Part shown: positions 1-13,598 of the stretch, piece after piece
Position numbering within the stretch: the first letter of the stretch is position 1
Layout of the letters: each line of letters starts with the position of its first letter
From: Mikania micrantha
Lineage: Eukaryota; Streptophyta; Magnoliopsida; Asterales; Asteraceae
Direction of reading: 5' to 3'
DNA length: 64,000 bases
Assembly (NCBI GenBank): GCA_009363875.1
Contig: CM018696.1
Span: forward strand, 89,364,215-89,428,214
Made by a program: the position numbers and the translations under genes
Notes under the pieces: generated by a model
The model's input: the letters and a program-made list of their open reading frames with translations, nothing else
Database searches by the model: none
What the model was told of the DNA's origin: nothing

Positions 1-2186
1 CGTTCACGTACCTAACCAATGTAATGTTATCGACACAACATGAGTCATGAACTTTGTTAACATGCTACAAATCACGTAATGTTATTTTTAAGTTTTCTTG
101 AATTTTTCTATTAAATTGTATTTTTATGAATTTTTATACCACAACGGCATAATCAAATTTTTTATCTACATTCAACTATAAAACAATGAGTTGATCATTG
201 TGTTCCGTCGCAGCGTGTGGGCATGTTCCTAGTTTATTCTTAAAATTCATATCTATCCCTGTTAAATTAAATAATGCTTGTGTATTCTTTTTTATTATAA
301 TTTTTAATAATTTTTTTCACTTCCACTCACATCTACTCACAAAAAAAATATAAATAATTGACATGGAGATGTATAGCAAGAACTCAAATATGAGGGAATA
401 CTTTGCTTTCTCCTAAAAGAATGGGTATAGAGAATAGTTTAGAGTGAGTTTTTACGTGATTTTCCTTAAATCTTGAGTATCAAGTTGGGGATAGGGAATT
501 AGTTGGGAGTAGCTGTTAATTCTGTTATTCTTGTAATAGGTATGACTACAAATTTGATCAAGACGAGCAGGATGAACCTAAGGTCCCATGCTTATGTAGA
601 GCTCCCAATTGTCAATATTTCATAAATTAGCTTCATACCAACAACATACCATTTTTATACAAAAGAATGCTACACACCTCATCTCTGAGGCATTTGGAGA
701 TCTTAAAGGTTTTTTTTTTTTTTTTTTTTTTTAATGAATGAACATTGAATGTAAAACTCTTTTTAAATTAAGTTTAATTGAAATTAAAAAAGGATTTGCA
801 GCATTTGTTACATATTTATCTTATGTTAATGGATTAAAAGGGGTTACTATTTGAATTGGTGATTTGGTGTGCATGGTTTTAACACTGACAACTGGGCATG
901 TCTTTGGATGTGTGCCCGTTTGGGCTTAAATCAGTCGTTCAGCCTGAAGCTGTTCAAAAAAAAAAACATAGATGATCCAACAAATACCCCATTATCAACA
1001 TCTTGTCTTTTTTTATGGGGAGACTCTAGAAAATTAACGGGATCTCCTCTTGCGTGCCAGCAGCCAGCAGGGGACTTGCTTTTTATTTTTTTTTTATTCC
1101 CGGGAAAAAAACTTGACTTTTATTTTGATATATATGTTGTTGTGCACTTGTGCGTTTATTTACCAAAAAACCTGAACACCCGGTTTGGGCTTTGGCCAAT
1201 TGGCCCTCAAACAAGCCAATACGGATTTCAACCCCACTTTTGCCGGTTACACTTCTATTTTCCAACTTTTTTTTTCTCAAAGCTGGGTGCTTATTTATTT
1301 TAAACTTTTAAAAAATATATATATGTACCTATGCTATATAATAAAATAATAATAATAAGTCACATGTCGTCTTTCTTACCTATATACATCACACTTGCAA
1401 TGAGACTTCTTTATAGGTTACATGCTGTATTTGACAAATTTAAAGATTAATTTCATTTAATACAATTAAGTCAAACTTTTAAATTAAAGAAACCTAGTCA
1501 AACTTTTAAATTTAAAAAATCCTAATGGTCATTCTCTTTAAATATTAATAAAAAGCTAATTATTTCAAACACTCTATTTTCAATATTGTGAAATTCAAAA
1601 TTTACAAATCTCACTTGTATTGTTTAAAGATTTATAAAATGCAGTTTCCTTTTTTTTAAAATTTAATTTTATTTGTATATCTAGTTTTTATCAGTGATTG
1701 CTTTGTAATATTTATTTTATTTATAAAACTCTATGTAATACAAAAATTAGTAAGCCAGTTTTGGACAAATAAAGAAACATATATAATACACCTGTGTTCA
1801 ACTATTGCGTTAATTTAATATTTATGTCAAGCTTAAACACCAACACACTTTTTTATTTAGTTTGATGAATTAACTAAAAAAAGGATAAAACCAACTCCAC
1901 ATAATGAATTCGTATGCACATAACCTCTCTAGCTAACTTCATTTTAGTAAATATATTATTATATGTATTATATTTAAACTATTTTAGCATGTTATTAATA
2001 GACTTTAAAAATAAATAAATCATATACTTGTTAATCACCCTAATCTTATCGATGTCAATTCAACTTATATACAATTTCTCATCTAACTCCCTGCTTATGT
2101 AATGATATTTACCTACGTTACAACTATAAAATATGTAAAAACAAGTAAAATACTAAAATGGAAGAAAATTGACATGTCCATACACA
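1..2186. other. AT-rich intergenic region, no gene recognised
   Basis: No open frame here resembles a protein family; the longest (about 869-1303) begins at GTG and is interrupted by homopolymers in all directions. A T-tract occupies roughly 711-732. No terminal repeats or target duplications were found. The stretch ends at the CTAAT target duplication of the Copia element. Confidence 0.6.
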
Positions 2187-2191
2187 CTAAT

Positions 2192-2376
2192 TGTTGGATT
2201 TTATGAACGGATTCGATAAGTTAACGTAACTAATCGAGCTGTGACCCGTAAGAGTTACACCGTGGGCAACGAACATTAAATCCACTTAATTTGATTAACT
2301 GGTAATCACGAACAGTTTTATAATTTATAAAAGTTATAAATTATATAAGTTTAATTATTTATTTATTTAATTAAAC

Positions 2377-2419
<43 letters not shown>

Positions 2420-3010
2420 TTGATAATATTTAATAAAATCAAGTGCCATCATTAGATATCATGCAAGATCTTGTCATAATCTTTGCATGCCATCATTTGA
2501 GATAGATTTACACTCAAAAGACATATCTTGCATGTCATGATTGTGTGAAAGATACACACTCCAACTCTTGATCTCATCTCCATCTATATATATGGTTGAA
2601 TGATCAAGACTTGAAGTAAGGAGAGCTTGATGGTTCTTTGAAAGATTGGTGCAAGAAGAAACTAGTAGAAGATTGATCATCTTCATCCTACTTTCATACC
2701 ACCCCCTGCTTCCGTTGAGAACCAGGAACTTGTTCGTGTTTTGTTCTAGCATTCGTTCGTTGAACCTCGGTGTCTCAAACGGTTAACTATTAACCAAAAG
2801 GGTATAATCTTTTCTCATCGGTAGATTAGATTAGTTATAATTATCTGTGTTTGCATGTTTTGTAACCTTGATCCTGATTGGGAATATTAACAGTGAAAAT
2901 TTTGAAACCGTAATTCCGCTGCGTTAATATTAAATATGGATTTAATATACTAATTGGTCAAACTCGTTTTTACCGAAAAGTCAAACCGAATACCACTACG
3001 ATTCCCAACA
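2192..3010 (+). repeat. 5' LTR of Copia element (819 bp)
   Basis: TG...CA termini, direct copy of 9317-10126. It contains a TTA/ATT microsatellite around 2377-2419 that is 9 bp (three units) longer than in the 3' LTR. The only substitutions I saw between the LTRs are G/A in the AT-rich stretch near 2330 and T/C near 2430. Confidence 0.95.
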
Positions 3011-3011
3011 G

Positions 3012-3023
3012 TGGTATCAGAGC
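3012..3023 (+). other. Primer binding site (initiator tRNA-Met)
   Basis: TGGTATCAGAGC, the usual plant LTR-element match to the 3' end of initiator Met tRNA, one base after the 5' LTR. It marks the start of minus-strand DNA synthesis and confirms plus orientation. Confidence 0.95.
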
Positions 3024-4495
3024 CACGCTTACAACATGCAAATCGGATCCGGTCAGTTTAACCGGTTACAGATCACAAACTCTAAATTGTTTAAAATTTT
3101 GAGTTTCTGATCCAGATTTAGATCTGTCTAATTATTTGGGTTAAATTATTTATTTGGTCAAAGTTATAATTGACCAAAAGAATTACCCAGTTTAATTATA
3201 AAGTTATGATCGAATATGTAAATCAGGCCCGACCTTGTGTTTGTTTGGTTGTTTATTTTTCAGTTTTGGTTTATTATGGTTTGGCCCATTTTGATGGCTC
3301 AAAGTTGTAATAGAATAGGGTTTATATTTTCTCGTTATGTATTTCAATTTCTTGTAAATATTGTAATGACAAAAGACCTGAAAACAAAACTGAAGAATCA
3401 AGATCAAGAAGCACGGATCTGGAGGTCAGTAGGAGCAGCTCAAGATCACAAGATGCACTAGATTCATCATTGTGGTTGATTGTGTGTTGTGACCCCGTGA
3501 CCTAGTTTGTTTTGCTACTTGGCTCTAGCAAAATCAAACACAATTTGGCCTTATGATTTACATATTTATTTAATTTGATATTGTGGTTGCTTTATCTTAT
3601 AAATGTTATAACATACCAACCAAATACCAAAAAGGTTTTAAAAGGAGTTTTAAAAAAAAATAATCGCAATAAAATGTAACAAGTTCAAAAATTAAACAAT
3701 TTTACAACTTGTAAAAGTTTTATAAAACAAATGGTTTGTTTTGAAAAATATAACCAATGAGTTTTTACAATCTAAAATTGTTTTAAAACTCAGAAACTTA
3801 ATATATTAACTATTAACTTTTGAATGGTTATGCAAGTCGCGACAAACTTAGTTTTAATAGGTTATTTAAAATTAAGTGTCCTGAGAGATGAAAGGGTTCA
3901 TCACAAAGTCACGACATTAAATATAGTAAAACTGGTTTTACAACGCACGTATGATTAGATCATTCGTTGTGTTTGACCCTTATTCGGTAAACACTAAAAT
4001 GGATCCCATATATATAAAATCAATAGTTTATGCTATCCTATTATAAGGGACACTTGGAGCATAATGCGAAACACCAGTGTTTGGAGCCACAGCACCGCAC
4101 TTGGTGCGTAGTTTGTCCTCTAAGGTGCAAGAGTTTTCGTTGACACATCCGGCTCTTCCACATGTACCTGTTTTAGGATGACTATTACTTTCATATCTTG
4201 TTACGTGCCACAGCTGTCTGGAAATGAAAGTGAGCATAGATGAGGCTAAACGTATCACTAAATAGACAAGTTGTCTTAGTGGCCTCATACTTGAGAGTTG
4301 TGCATTTTTCACAATTGACAAACGTTGTTAGTCTACCTACTATCACTTACTAATGTTGCGTGCCACAGCTGCCTTTAGTAACTGATACTACTAGATTCTC
4401 AATCCTTATTCTTATTACTGTTAATGGGTCATTAATTAAATAAGGAATTAAACATCAAAAAATACTAATTATTTAATTTTGCTTACTTTAAAAGG

Positions 4496-7400
4496 ATGTC
4501 TCACGAAAATAACTCCTCATTTGCTCTCAAGTCCATACTTGAGAAAGATAAGCTGAATAACACCAACTTTCTCGAATGGCACCGCAACTTGAAAATTGTA
4601 CTTAAGTTTGCCAAAAAGCACTATGTACTGGAAGGTCCAGTTCCTAATGAGCCTGAAGGTAATACGGCTGCTGCCCGTAAAGCCTGGGAAAAGCATAACG
4701 AGGATGCCATTGAGGTAGCCTGCCTTATGCAAGCCACTATGTCTTCTGATCTTTAGAAGAACATGGAAGACATGGGTGCCTTTGACATGATCCAACAACT
4801 TACAGGCATGTTTCAGAAACAAGCCCGTCAAGAACGCTATGACACCATGAAGCAGCTTATCGGCTGCAAAATGCAAGAAGGCTCGTCAGTTAGTGCTCAT
4901 GTGCTTACGATGAAAGGGTACATCGACCAATTGAATAAGCTTGGTTATCCCCTGTCAAATGAAATGGCAGCGGACTTCATCTTGAACTCTCTCCCAAAGT
5001 CTTACGACCAGTTCGTAATGAATTTCAATATGAATGCTTGGGAGAAGACTGTGCCTGAACTGCATGGGATGCTGAAGACGGCTGAGATGAATGTACCAAG
5101 CAAAGTCAATCAAGTATTGACAGTTCGATCTGCTGGTGTTAGAAAGCCCAATCCCAAGAAAAGGGGTTATAACATCAAGGGCAAGAATAAAGCTATTGTT
5201 GCTGCCAAGCCTGCCACCAACAAAGCCAAGGCAATTACTAAAGCACCACCCCCTGAGGAGCGTCAATGTTTTGAATGCAACAAGATGGGGCATTGGAGGC
5301 GTAATTGCCCTGAATATTTGGCTAAGCTGAGGATGAACAAGGCCAATGGTGCAGGCCCTTCAGGTATCTCTATTTACGTTATTGAACTTTTTACTGTTTC
5401 CAGCAACACATGGGTGTTTGACACCGGATGTGGTTACCATATCATTAATGTCTTGCAGGAACCTGAAAAGTGGAAGAAACTGAAACAAGGCGACATGGAA
5501 CTCATCGTTGGTGATGGGAAAAGAGTACCAGTTCTTGCAACTGGAACATATTATCTTTCATGTCCTTCTGGCCTTGTACTTATGTTGAATAATTGTTTGT
5601 ATGCACCTGGTTTAACCAGAAACATTATTTCAGTTTCTCTGTTGTTTGAACAAGGATTTAAGTACGTTTTTAATGGTATTGCTATATCTGCCTGCTTAAA
5701 TGATGTCTTTTATTTTGAGGCTAAACCTCGAAATGGTATTTATGAAATAGATGTTCAACCAAACAATAATGTATATAATCTTTCTAAACGTATCAAATCT
5801 GGCATTAATGATACATATCTATGGCATTGTAGACTTGGCCACATAAGCAAATCCCGCATAAAAAGGCTCCAGTCTGAGGGGATTCTTGAATCCACTGGAC
5901 AGGACTCCTTTGATGATTGTGAATCTTGCTTAGCTGGAAAACTCACTAAAGATCCCTTCACCCATGTTAGTGAACGAGCAAAAGATCTGTTAGCACTTAT
6001 ACATACTGATGTGTGTGGTCCTTTCAGAACTATGTCTAGAAATCATGAAAGATACTTCGTTTCATTCATTGATGATTATAGTCGATATGCATATGTTTAT
6101 CTAATGAAGCATAAGCATGAAACCTTTGAAAAGTTCAAAGAATTCCAAAACGAAGTAGAAAACCAACTCGGTAAAACGATTAAGGCACTTCGATCGGATC
6201 GAGGTGGCGAATATCTCAGCTTAGAGTTCATCAATCATCTGAAAGAACGTGGAATTATTTCACAACCCACTCCTCCTGGTACACCCCAACTTAATGGCGT
6301 AAGCGAGAGGAGAAATCGTACCTTACTAGATATGGTCCGATCGATGATGTGTAGAACTAACTTGCCTCACTCTTTTTGGAGTTTTGCTCTTATGACCGCA
6401 GCCCGCATTGTAAATCTGGCACCGACTAAGAAGGTAAACAAAACACCATATGAGATATGGTTTGGCACTAAACCAAATTTGTCTTATCTTAGGGTATGGG
6501 GATGCAATGCATATGTCACTAGGGATTCTAATGACAAGCTTGATCCTCGAGGCGAAAAGGTTGTTTTCGTCGGATACCATAACAAAAGCGGATATTATTT
6601 CTACCATCCTGATGCAAACTTGATTTCCATCAAAAGGAAGGGCCACTTTCTCGAGAAAGAATTTCTAGATCGAGGAACTGGAAGCAATATTGTGAATCTC
6701 GAAGAAATTCGAGAACCGCAAACGACCGCTGACGAAGTCGGAACGTCTGATCAACAAGAAGTTGTTGCTAATGAATCAGACTTAAACACAAGCATTCGTA
6801 GAAGTAGCAGGACTCGCAATGCTCCTGATAGATACCTTGGGCATCTTGATGGTTCTGAAGTCCTGTTAGTAGCTGAGCCTGATAACGAACCTACTAACCA
6901 CAAAACTGCTATATCAGATCCAGAATCTGCGAAATGGCTCGATGCCATGAATTCCGAGATGCAATCCATGCGTGACAATCAAGTCTCGGACTTGGTTGAG
7001 CTACCCCCGGTTCACGGGCAGTATGGGAGCAAATGGATTTTCAAGAGAAAAACCGACATGCATGGAAATGTTCATACCTACAAAGCACGGCTGGTTGCAA
7101 AGGGTTTCACTCAAACTCAAGGTGTTGACTATGATGAAACTTTTTCACCCGTTGCTATGATCAAATCGATCAGGATATTACTTGCCATAGCTGCATATTA
7201 TGACTATGAGATATGACAAATGGATGTTAAAACCGCTTTTCTTAATGGACATCTCTCTGAAGATGTCTATATGGTTCAGCCTGAAGGTTTTGTTGATCCA
7301 AAATATCCTAATAAGGTATGCAAATTAAATAAGTCCATTTATGGGCTTAAGCAGGCATCTCGCTGCTGGAATCTTCGTTTTGATCAAAAGATCAAAGAGT

Positions 7401-8470
7401 TTGGTTTCATCAAAAACGAAGATGAACCTTGTGTTTACAGAAAGGCTAGTGGGAGGACTATATCATTCCTCATCTTGTATGTAGATGATATACTAATTAT
7501 TGGAAACAACATCCCTATGCTTAACGAAGTTAAGCACTGGTTGGGAAATTGTTTTGCAATGAAAGATCTTGGAGAAGCAGCTTACATTCTTGGAATCAAA
7601 ATCCACAGAGATAGATCTAAGCGGCTTTTAGGGATGAGTCAAAGTGCATACATTGACAAAATGATGACACGCTTCAACATGGAAAACTCCAAGAAAGGGA
7701 CTATTCCCATGACTAAAGGAACTGTGTTGAACAAATCGCAATCTCCTTCGACAGACATTGAAATTAGGCGAATGCAAGCAATTCCATATGCCTCAGCGAT
7801 TGGTTCTATCATGTATGCTATGTTATGTACCAGACCTGACGTCTCGTATGCTTTAAGCATGACCAGTCGTTTTCAGCAAAGTCCTGGCATTGCCCATTGG
7901 ACCGCAGTCAAGAACATTCTGAAGTACTTGAGAAGAACTAAAGAAATGTTTTTAATATTTGGAGGAGTGGAAGAAGAGCTCACTGTAAGGTGTTACACTG
8001 ATACTAGCTTCCAGACTGACCGAGATGATTCTCGCTCACAATCAGGTTTCGTATTCACTCTCAATGGAGGAGCTGTCTCCTGGAAAAGTTCCAAACAGAG
8101 TGTAGTGGCGGATTCAACCACCGAATCTGAATATATTGCTGCATCGGATGCTGCAAAGGAAGCTGCTTGGATAAAGAAGTTCATAGCTGACCTCGATGTG
8201 GTTCCAAGTATTCGGAAGCCTATCGAAATCTTTTGTGATAACACAGGTGCAATTGCTCAAGCCAAAGAGCCAAGGTCTCATCACAAATCCAGGCACATTT
8301 TAAGAAAATTCCACTACATACGGGAAATAGTGGAACGTGGAGACATCATAATAAGCAAAGTGGACACAGATCAAAACCTAGCAGACCCGTTCACTAAGCC
8401 CATGACTCAGGACAAGTATGATCAGCACAGGAGTGCGATCGGGCTTAGATTAGCTAGTGATATGTTTTGA
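4496..8470 (+). pseudogene. Copia gag-pol polyprotein with two in-frame stop codons
   Basis: One reading frame runs from the ATG at 4496 to the stop at 8470, broken by TAG at 4754-4756 and TGA at 7214-7216; the frame is unchanged across both. The first part is a Copia-type gag. In the second part (numbered from 4763) there is a CCHC zinc knuckle C169-C172-H177-C182, a protease with the motif DTG at D220, and an integrase core with HTDVCGPF (first catalytic Asp about residue 416), SDRGGEY and a downstream Glu. The third part (from 7220) has reverse transcriptase with YVDD at residues 87-90 and a C-terminal RNase H with the CYTD motif. Each stop is explained by one transition (CAG to TAG, TGG to TGA). 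All domains are otherwise present and unshifted, so inactivation is recent. Lineage within Copia not assigned. Confidence 0.92.
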
Positions 8471-9305
8471 TTTAGTATTTGGATGAACGAACAAATAAGC
8501 AGTTGTACTTTGAATTCAGAATTGATTTACTGGTTTAAATGCAAATCTGAATTTTATGACTGTGTTCGATTTTAATACGTTTAATCCTTGAATCTTGTAT
8601 TCTTAATTATCCATAGTCGGTTAGACTCGTGGGAACGACTCTGAGTTAAGACTATTCTGGATTTGGTCTCAAGTAGTTGACTACCAAATTCACAGACATC
8701 ATTATGAATGATGTTGGATGTAACTCGCTACAAATCATCTCCATGGATCTTAGTCATGAGATGTTTTTGATATTGGTAAACTCATCTTGTATCCTCTGAC
8801 CTGAGATGTATACTAGAACTTCCGTTTACTAAGGGACATTCTTTAATCATTGTCAACCGCTGTCGCGTAATTGCCAGTCATAAAGGCTTTGATTGGGAAT
8901 GATTCTGATGTTCAGTGGGAGTTGTATATAATCAAGATTGGGATTCTGTACTCTTACATATTTCATGTAACAGTTAGACATTGTGGCGCCCTCGTTGATT
9001 CATACTGGTGAAGTGTAAGGCCTTACCCAAACTGACTGTGTGTTTGATTGGACCACTCTGAATCTAAATCGAGAACAACAATAATTGAACACCATATGAG
9101 AATGAATTAGATCCATGTCTCATTGTTTCAATTGATGTCTTTTACAAAAAGGATAGATGACTACGATTATCATAAGTCTAGTATCCTGCTATAGTAGCAT
9201 GATAATTTGGTTAATGACTTTAAAGTGTCATACCTTGTTAGGAGCAATCATGTGCAGCTAGAGCACCGCTGACTGTTTACGTTAGCCTTCTATCGAAATC
9301 CGTCC

Positions 9306-9315
9306 AAGTGGGAGA
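9306..9315 (+). other. Polypurine tract of Copia element
   Basis: AAGTGGGAGA directly before the 3' LTR (one T between), the usual plus-strand priming site. Confidence 0.85.
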
Positions 9316-9316
9316 T

Positions 9317-9501
9317 TGTTGGATTTTATGAACGGATTCGATAAGTTAACGTAACTAATCGAGCTGTGACCCGTAAGAGTTACACCGTGGGCAACGAACA
9401 TTAAATCCACTTAATTTGATTAACTGGTAATCACGAACAGTTTTATAATTTATAAAAATTATAAATTATATAAGTTTAATTATTTATTTATTTAATTAAA
9501 C

Positions 9502-9535
<34 letters not shown>

Positions 9536-10126
9536 TTGATAATATCTAATAAAATCAAGTGCCATCATTAGATATCATGCAAGATCTTGTCATAATCTTT
9601 GCATGCCATCATTTGAGATAGATTTACACTCAAAAGACATATCTTGCATGTCATGATTGTGTGAAAGATACACACTCCAACTCTTGATCTCATCTCCATC
9701 TATATATATGGTTGAATGATCAAGACTTGAAGTAAGGAGAGCTTGATGGTTCTTTGAAAGATTGGTGCAAGAAGAAACTAGTAGAAGATTGATCATCTTC
9801 ATCCTACTTTCATACCACCCCCTGCTTCCGTTGAGAACCAGGAACTTGTTCGTGTTTTGTTCTAGCATTCGTTCGTTGAACCTCGGTGTCTCAAACGGTT
9901 AACTATTAACCAAAAGGGTATAATCTTTTCTCATCGGTAGATTAGATTAGTTATAATTATCTGTGTTTGCATGTTTTGTAACCTTGATCCTGATTGGGAA
10001 TATTAACAGTGAAAATTTTGAAACCGTAATTCCGCTGCGTTAATATTAAATATGGATTTAATATACTAATTGGTCAAACTCGTTTTTACCGAAAAGTCAA
10101 ACCGAATACCACTACGATTCCCAACA
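9317..10126 (+). repeat. 3' LTR of Copia element (810 bp)
   Basis: Direct copy of 2192-3010 with TG...CA ends, followed by the target duplication CTAAT. A 92-codon minus-strand frame is identical in both LTRs but resembles no known protein and is probably incidental. Confidence 0.95.
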
Positions 10127-10131
10127 CTAAT

Positions 10132-10919
10132 ACTATATATCATAGCGTGGTAACAAAATTTATAGTGTCTTGTAACTAATCCATGAAGTTTATGTAAACT
10201 CATGTCCACACTTAGTGAAGATAAGAGAAGTGTTTTTTTTTTTTTTTTTTATTTAAATTTAAATTGGTCTGGCCTTATTAAATAAAAATAGTTTTGATAA
10301 GATAACTCTAGTATTTAAGGTTCATTTTTATATTTGGCAAACAATCCGAAGAGACTATAACTCATTAGTCGATAATAATAATTCATACTAGTTTGAACAA
10401 TGTTACTTCTAAATTTCATTTCCGTTGTCAAAAGAAATATTTGTAGCATAACCATAATTACACATAATTTACGCTTAGTTTCACTCACATTTGAACAAAA
10501 TGAGGAAACATAAAAGCAAGATCTAATGTGTAAATCAAATCTAAATTTATAATGATTATTCCACTGATTGTTATCAGTAACAAAAAAAAATTAGAAAGTG
10601 TTATCATTAAACTGCTAGTATATATTATTAACAACTAATCAGTCATTTTAGAAATATCAAAATCTAATTCACCTACGTATTTTAATGATTGTATTTTAAG
10701 ATTAAAAACTTTTGAACGGTTGATAATTGATGATTAAATTACCTGTATTTACACATAAAATGATATCTAAATGAATTGTAGATTTAAAAAATACGATTAA
10801 AAATAAATGGGCAAGAATTTCAAGACATTCAAGTTGCAACCCGATACTATGCGTAACCGGGCCGGGTTTTGAAAGATGAGTATGACCCATCAAAACTGTT
10901 CAACGGATAGTTGGATACA
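10132..10919. other. Intergenic region upstream of the F-box gene
   Basis: AT-rich, with a T-tract near 10232-10250. No coding signal and no transposon ends recognised. The last part is probably the promoter of the F-box gene. Confidence 0.5.
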
Positions 10920-10929
10920 TATAAATATA
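10920..10929 (+). promoter_or_regulatory. TATA-like sequence of the F-box gene
   Basis: TATAAATATA lies about 110 bp upstream of the chosen ATG at 11040, a plausible distance for a plant promoter with a short 5' leader. Assigned by position and sequence only. Confidence 0.4.
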
Positions 10930-11039
10930 TAACGAGAGTTGCAATTCATGTTGAATCTTCCCGCGTTAGGATATCTAAGCAAACTCTTTGCAATTCAAAC
11001 ATATCATTTGAACATTTGCATTTGAATTTTATTGATAGA

Positions 11040-13598
11040 ATGGGGAAACGATTGCGTGTATCCAAGTCGATTTGCAGCTGTGCATCTCCTCGATTTTCAT
11101 CGGCATCACTGACTGCTTTCTCACGGTATAATCTCTCGATTCAAATCTACGTGCGTGTTTTTGAACTAACGTTACGCTAATTTCCGTTCATTTGAAGATT
11201 TATCTGTGTATAGAATTTGTTTACTTATGATCGATGTTCATGCGTTTGATTGTTGTTTATCGTGATTCCTATTTCTCATTTCTGGTTAATTTTAGTGCTA
11301 GTTAGCCAGTTAAGTGAAATTATCAGTGGAATTATAGATTCTAGGCCAAAGTTTGATTAACTAGTTCAATGAGCGTGAGACTTTTATAGCATTCTCTGAT
11401 TCAGTTGAGCATTGAGCAGCTGTCATATAATATTTCCGTATGTTTGACATGATTGATTGAGTTCTAACCGACTATTGTTTTACTGTTCGTCGATTTATGA
11501 ATTTGGTGTAATATACAATTAGGTATATATGTGCTTTTGCGTTTGTTGTAATGATACACAGACGGTGCTTCATAATTCTAAACTAGCTTAATGTACGTTC
11601 TGTTGCTTTTCATTTCTATGGAAGCAGGCTTGACGCAGATGCATGGACAGAAATTGCCAAGCATTTGGATGGAAAGTCTATAGTGATGCTAGCAGCAACC
11701 AGCAAATGGTTCTTCAGCATTTTAATGGACGATAGCATTTGGAAATTTGCTTGTTTACGTGATCTTCGGGTTCCCGATTGCTCTGAAACGAGATTTAAAT
11801 GGATTAAGCTCTATGCTTCATCTGTAGGTAAACATAGAACCTCCAAACGTTGACCATATTGTTGTTTTCTAGTGCTTATACAAAAGCTGTATATCATATA
11901 ATCAAAAATTCATTATGCAGATGGAAGTCATTCTTATTCATTCCGTCAGAAGGAGAAGCATATTGGTAACCTTCGAATTTAAATAGAATTACATTACTAG
12001 ATAAACTTGGCTAACCTTACAAAACATTTTAAGACTCTTGCTTACCACACATTTTAAATGTTGATTTCCATAGTTCTGTTTTAATCTGCTTGCCACAGGC
12101 AAATGCATTAAGCCTACTTTAACAATGCTTTATAAACATTCATTCTAGTAGGAAGTTTGGTTTTCATATACACATGATAGCTAACTGTAAGACTTTATCA
12201 TCTAAATTTTGATTATTTATACAAAAGATAATAGTAAGACTGTTGTGTATCACATATTTAAATATTAAATTTCAATACTTAAGATTATAATATATCTGCC
12301 ATTTGTAAATCAAACTCAGCCTTGATTAGTTCCCATCTGTTGTTAGGTCAGACCAATATATTATTCTGACAATCAGAACATAACATCACCAATTTCGCAT
12401 GCTAACAAACAATAACTTATGCCGAAGCTAGTCAAATTACAACATAGATCATTGGAAAAACTAAAATTTTAAGTTCCATATTATGGATAAGCTAGGTAAG
12501 TACATATGGATATCCATTGGATTGATTCATCATTCTCTTGTTCATCTTAAATTTGCATATCAGATTGGATGAGAATTGGTGCATTTTCCTTCAACTCATC
12601 AGATGCATTCCTCATGGAGAATCTTATCTGCCCTCCAAAGCTTCCAATGGAAGATGCTACGCAAAATATGCTGAACTCTCATGAGTCTTGTTTTTTGCAC
12701 AACATCAAAACAGGAATATGGATTGCAGGTAATATCCTGTAAAAGTCTCTTCAAAGGTTTATCAGTATTCATATATCCTTTTCTTATTTTTCCAAATGCA
12801 ATTTTGTGTTCAGATTTACAGCTTGTTCGATGCCCTGTCTGTGACCTTAACGCTTGTGATGGTAAGAACATAAAAAAAACAAAGAGTTGAAGTTAGAAAA
12901 TTAAAAGCAACAAGAACCAGTGCTTTCTTCTTAATTATATGCTGTATCTATTTCAGGAACAATGCAGGTATTGGATGTCAGACACTTGGAGCTGTTCCAC
13001 ACTGAAGGATACAAGGATGGAAGCTGGGAGTACAAGTTGGTTGGATCTCATGATGTCAAAAGACACGTAGACAGTGCTTCTAGTGGCATTTTTGACATCA
13101 AGCATTTGAAGAGTCCATCCACAACTGGTAACTGGTTCCACAGTTCTTACAAACTAATTTCATTATCCACAACTTCAGTTGAAATAAGAACTATATAATG
13201 CTTCTTCTTTTTTTTTTGAACAGTTTATTGGTTTTCAAATGAATGCATCCCTATATATATATATATATTAATGTGACTTGGATAAATTTTGTGCAGATCT
13301 ATTCGATCTCAAGTCATGGGTGGGGAAGTCCAACGACTGGACGCCAAAAGCTAAGGTATCCTACAATGCAGTTGCTATCAACACAAATCTACAAGAAAAT
13401 GACGGTACTTAAACACACCTTCAAATCTCTTATAGCAACTCAATATTTAGTTCAAATTTCAAAACAACAGAAGTTACATACACCAACCCAAATCACCTTA
13501 AGTTTTTTTTTTCAGGCCTTCACATTAAATACCATGTAATGACATCTGGAGAAACTGGTGAAATCATGTCCATACGTATCTCCCAACAACTCCTCTAA
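11040..13598 (+). CDS. F-box protein, RMF (At3g61730)-like, 8 exons, 301 aa
   Basis: Exons: 11040-11125, 11628-11827, 11921-11965, 12564-12728, 12814-12861, 12957-13127, 13297-13404, 13516-13598. All introns are GT-AG; the first is phase 2 and every later one phase 1, giving 906 bp with no internal stop. An F-box-like segment (about residues 29-75, LDADAW...IWKFACLRDL) should bind SKP1, making the product a candidate substrate receptor of an SCF ubiquitin ligase. The rest includes a conserved-looking CPVCDLNACDGTMQ block with a Cys pair, and ends ISIRISQQLL-like. From memory of the family the closest Arabidopsis protein is REDUCED MALE FERTILITY (At3g61730), which has a single F-box and a similar tail; length (about 300 aa) fits. 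Identity by recall, structure by direct reading. The start is the first ATG after a TATA-like motif. Confidence 0.82.

Larger units (their letters stand above)
2192..10126 (+). mobile_element. Ty1/Copia LTR retrotransposon, complete ends, coding region broken
   Basis: A 7.9-kb element with direct LTRs that start TGTTGG and end CCAACA. It is flanked by a perfect 5-bp target duplication CTAAT (2187-2191 and 10127-10131). The primer binding site TGGTATCAGAGC follows the left LTR and a purine tract AAGTGGGAGA precedes the right one. Between them lie a long leader (3024-4495), gag-pol in Copia order (gag, protease, integrase, reverse transcriptase, RNase H) and an 850-bp non-coding tail. The LTRs differ by two substitutions and one microsatellite length change when read by eye, so insertion was recent. 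Two in-frame stops in gag-pol make this copy non-autonomous unless the stops are bypassed. Confidence 0.95.

Noticed and set aside
869..1303. 144-codon open frame on the plus strand
   Set aside because: Starts at GTG, crosses T- and A-tracts, and resembles no protein; the reverse strand frame is equally unconvincing.
2474..2752. 92-codon minus-strand frame repeated at 9590-9868
   Set aside because: It is duplicated only because it lies in the Copia LTR, and it has no recognisable domain.
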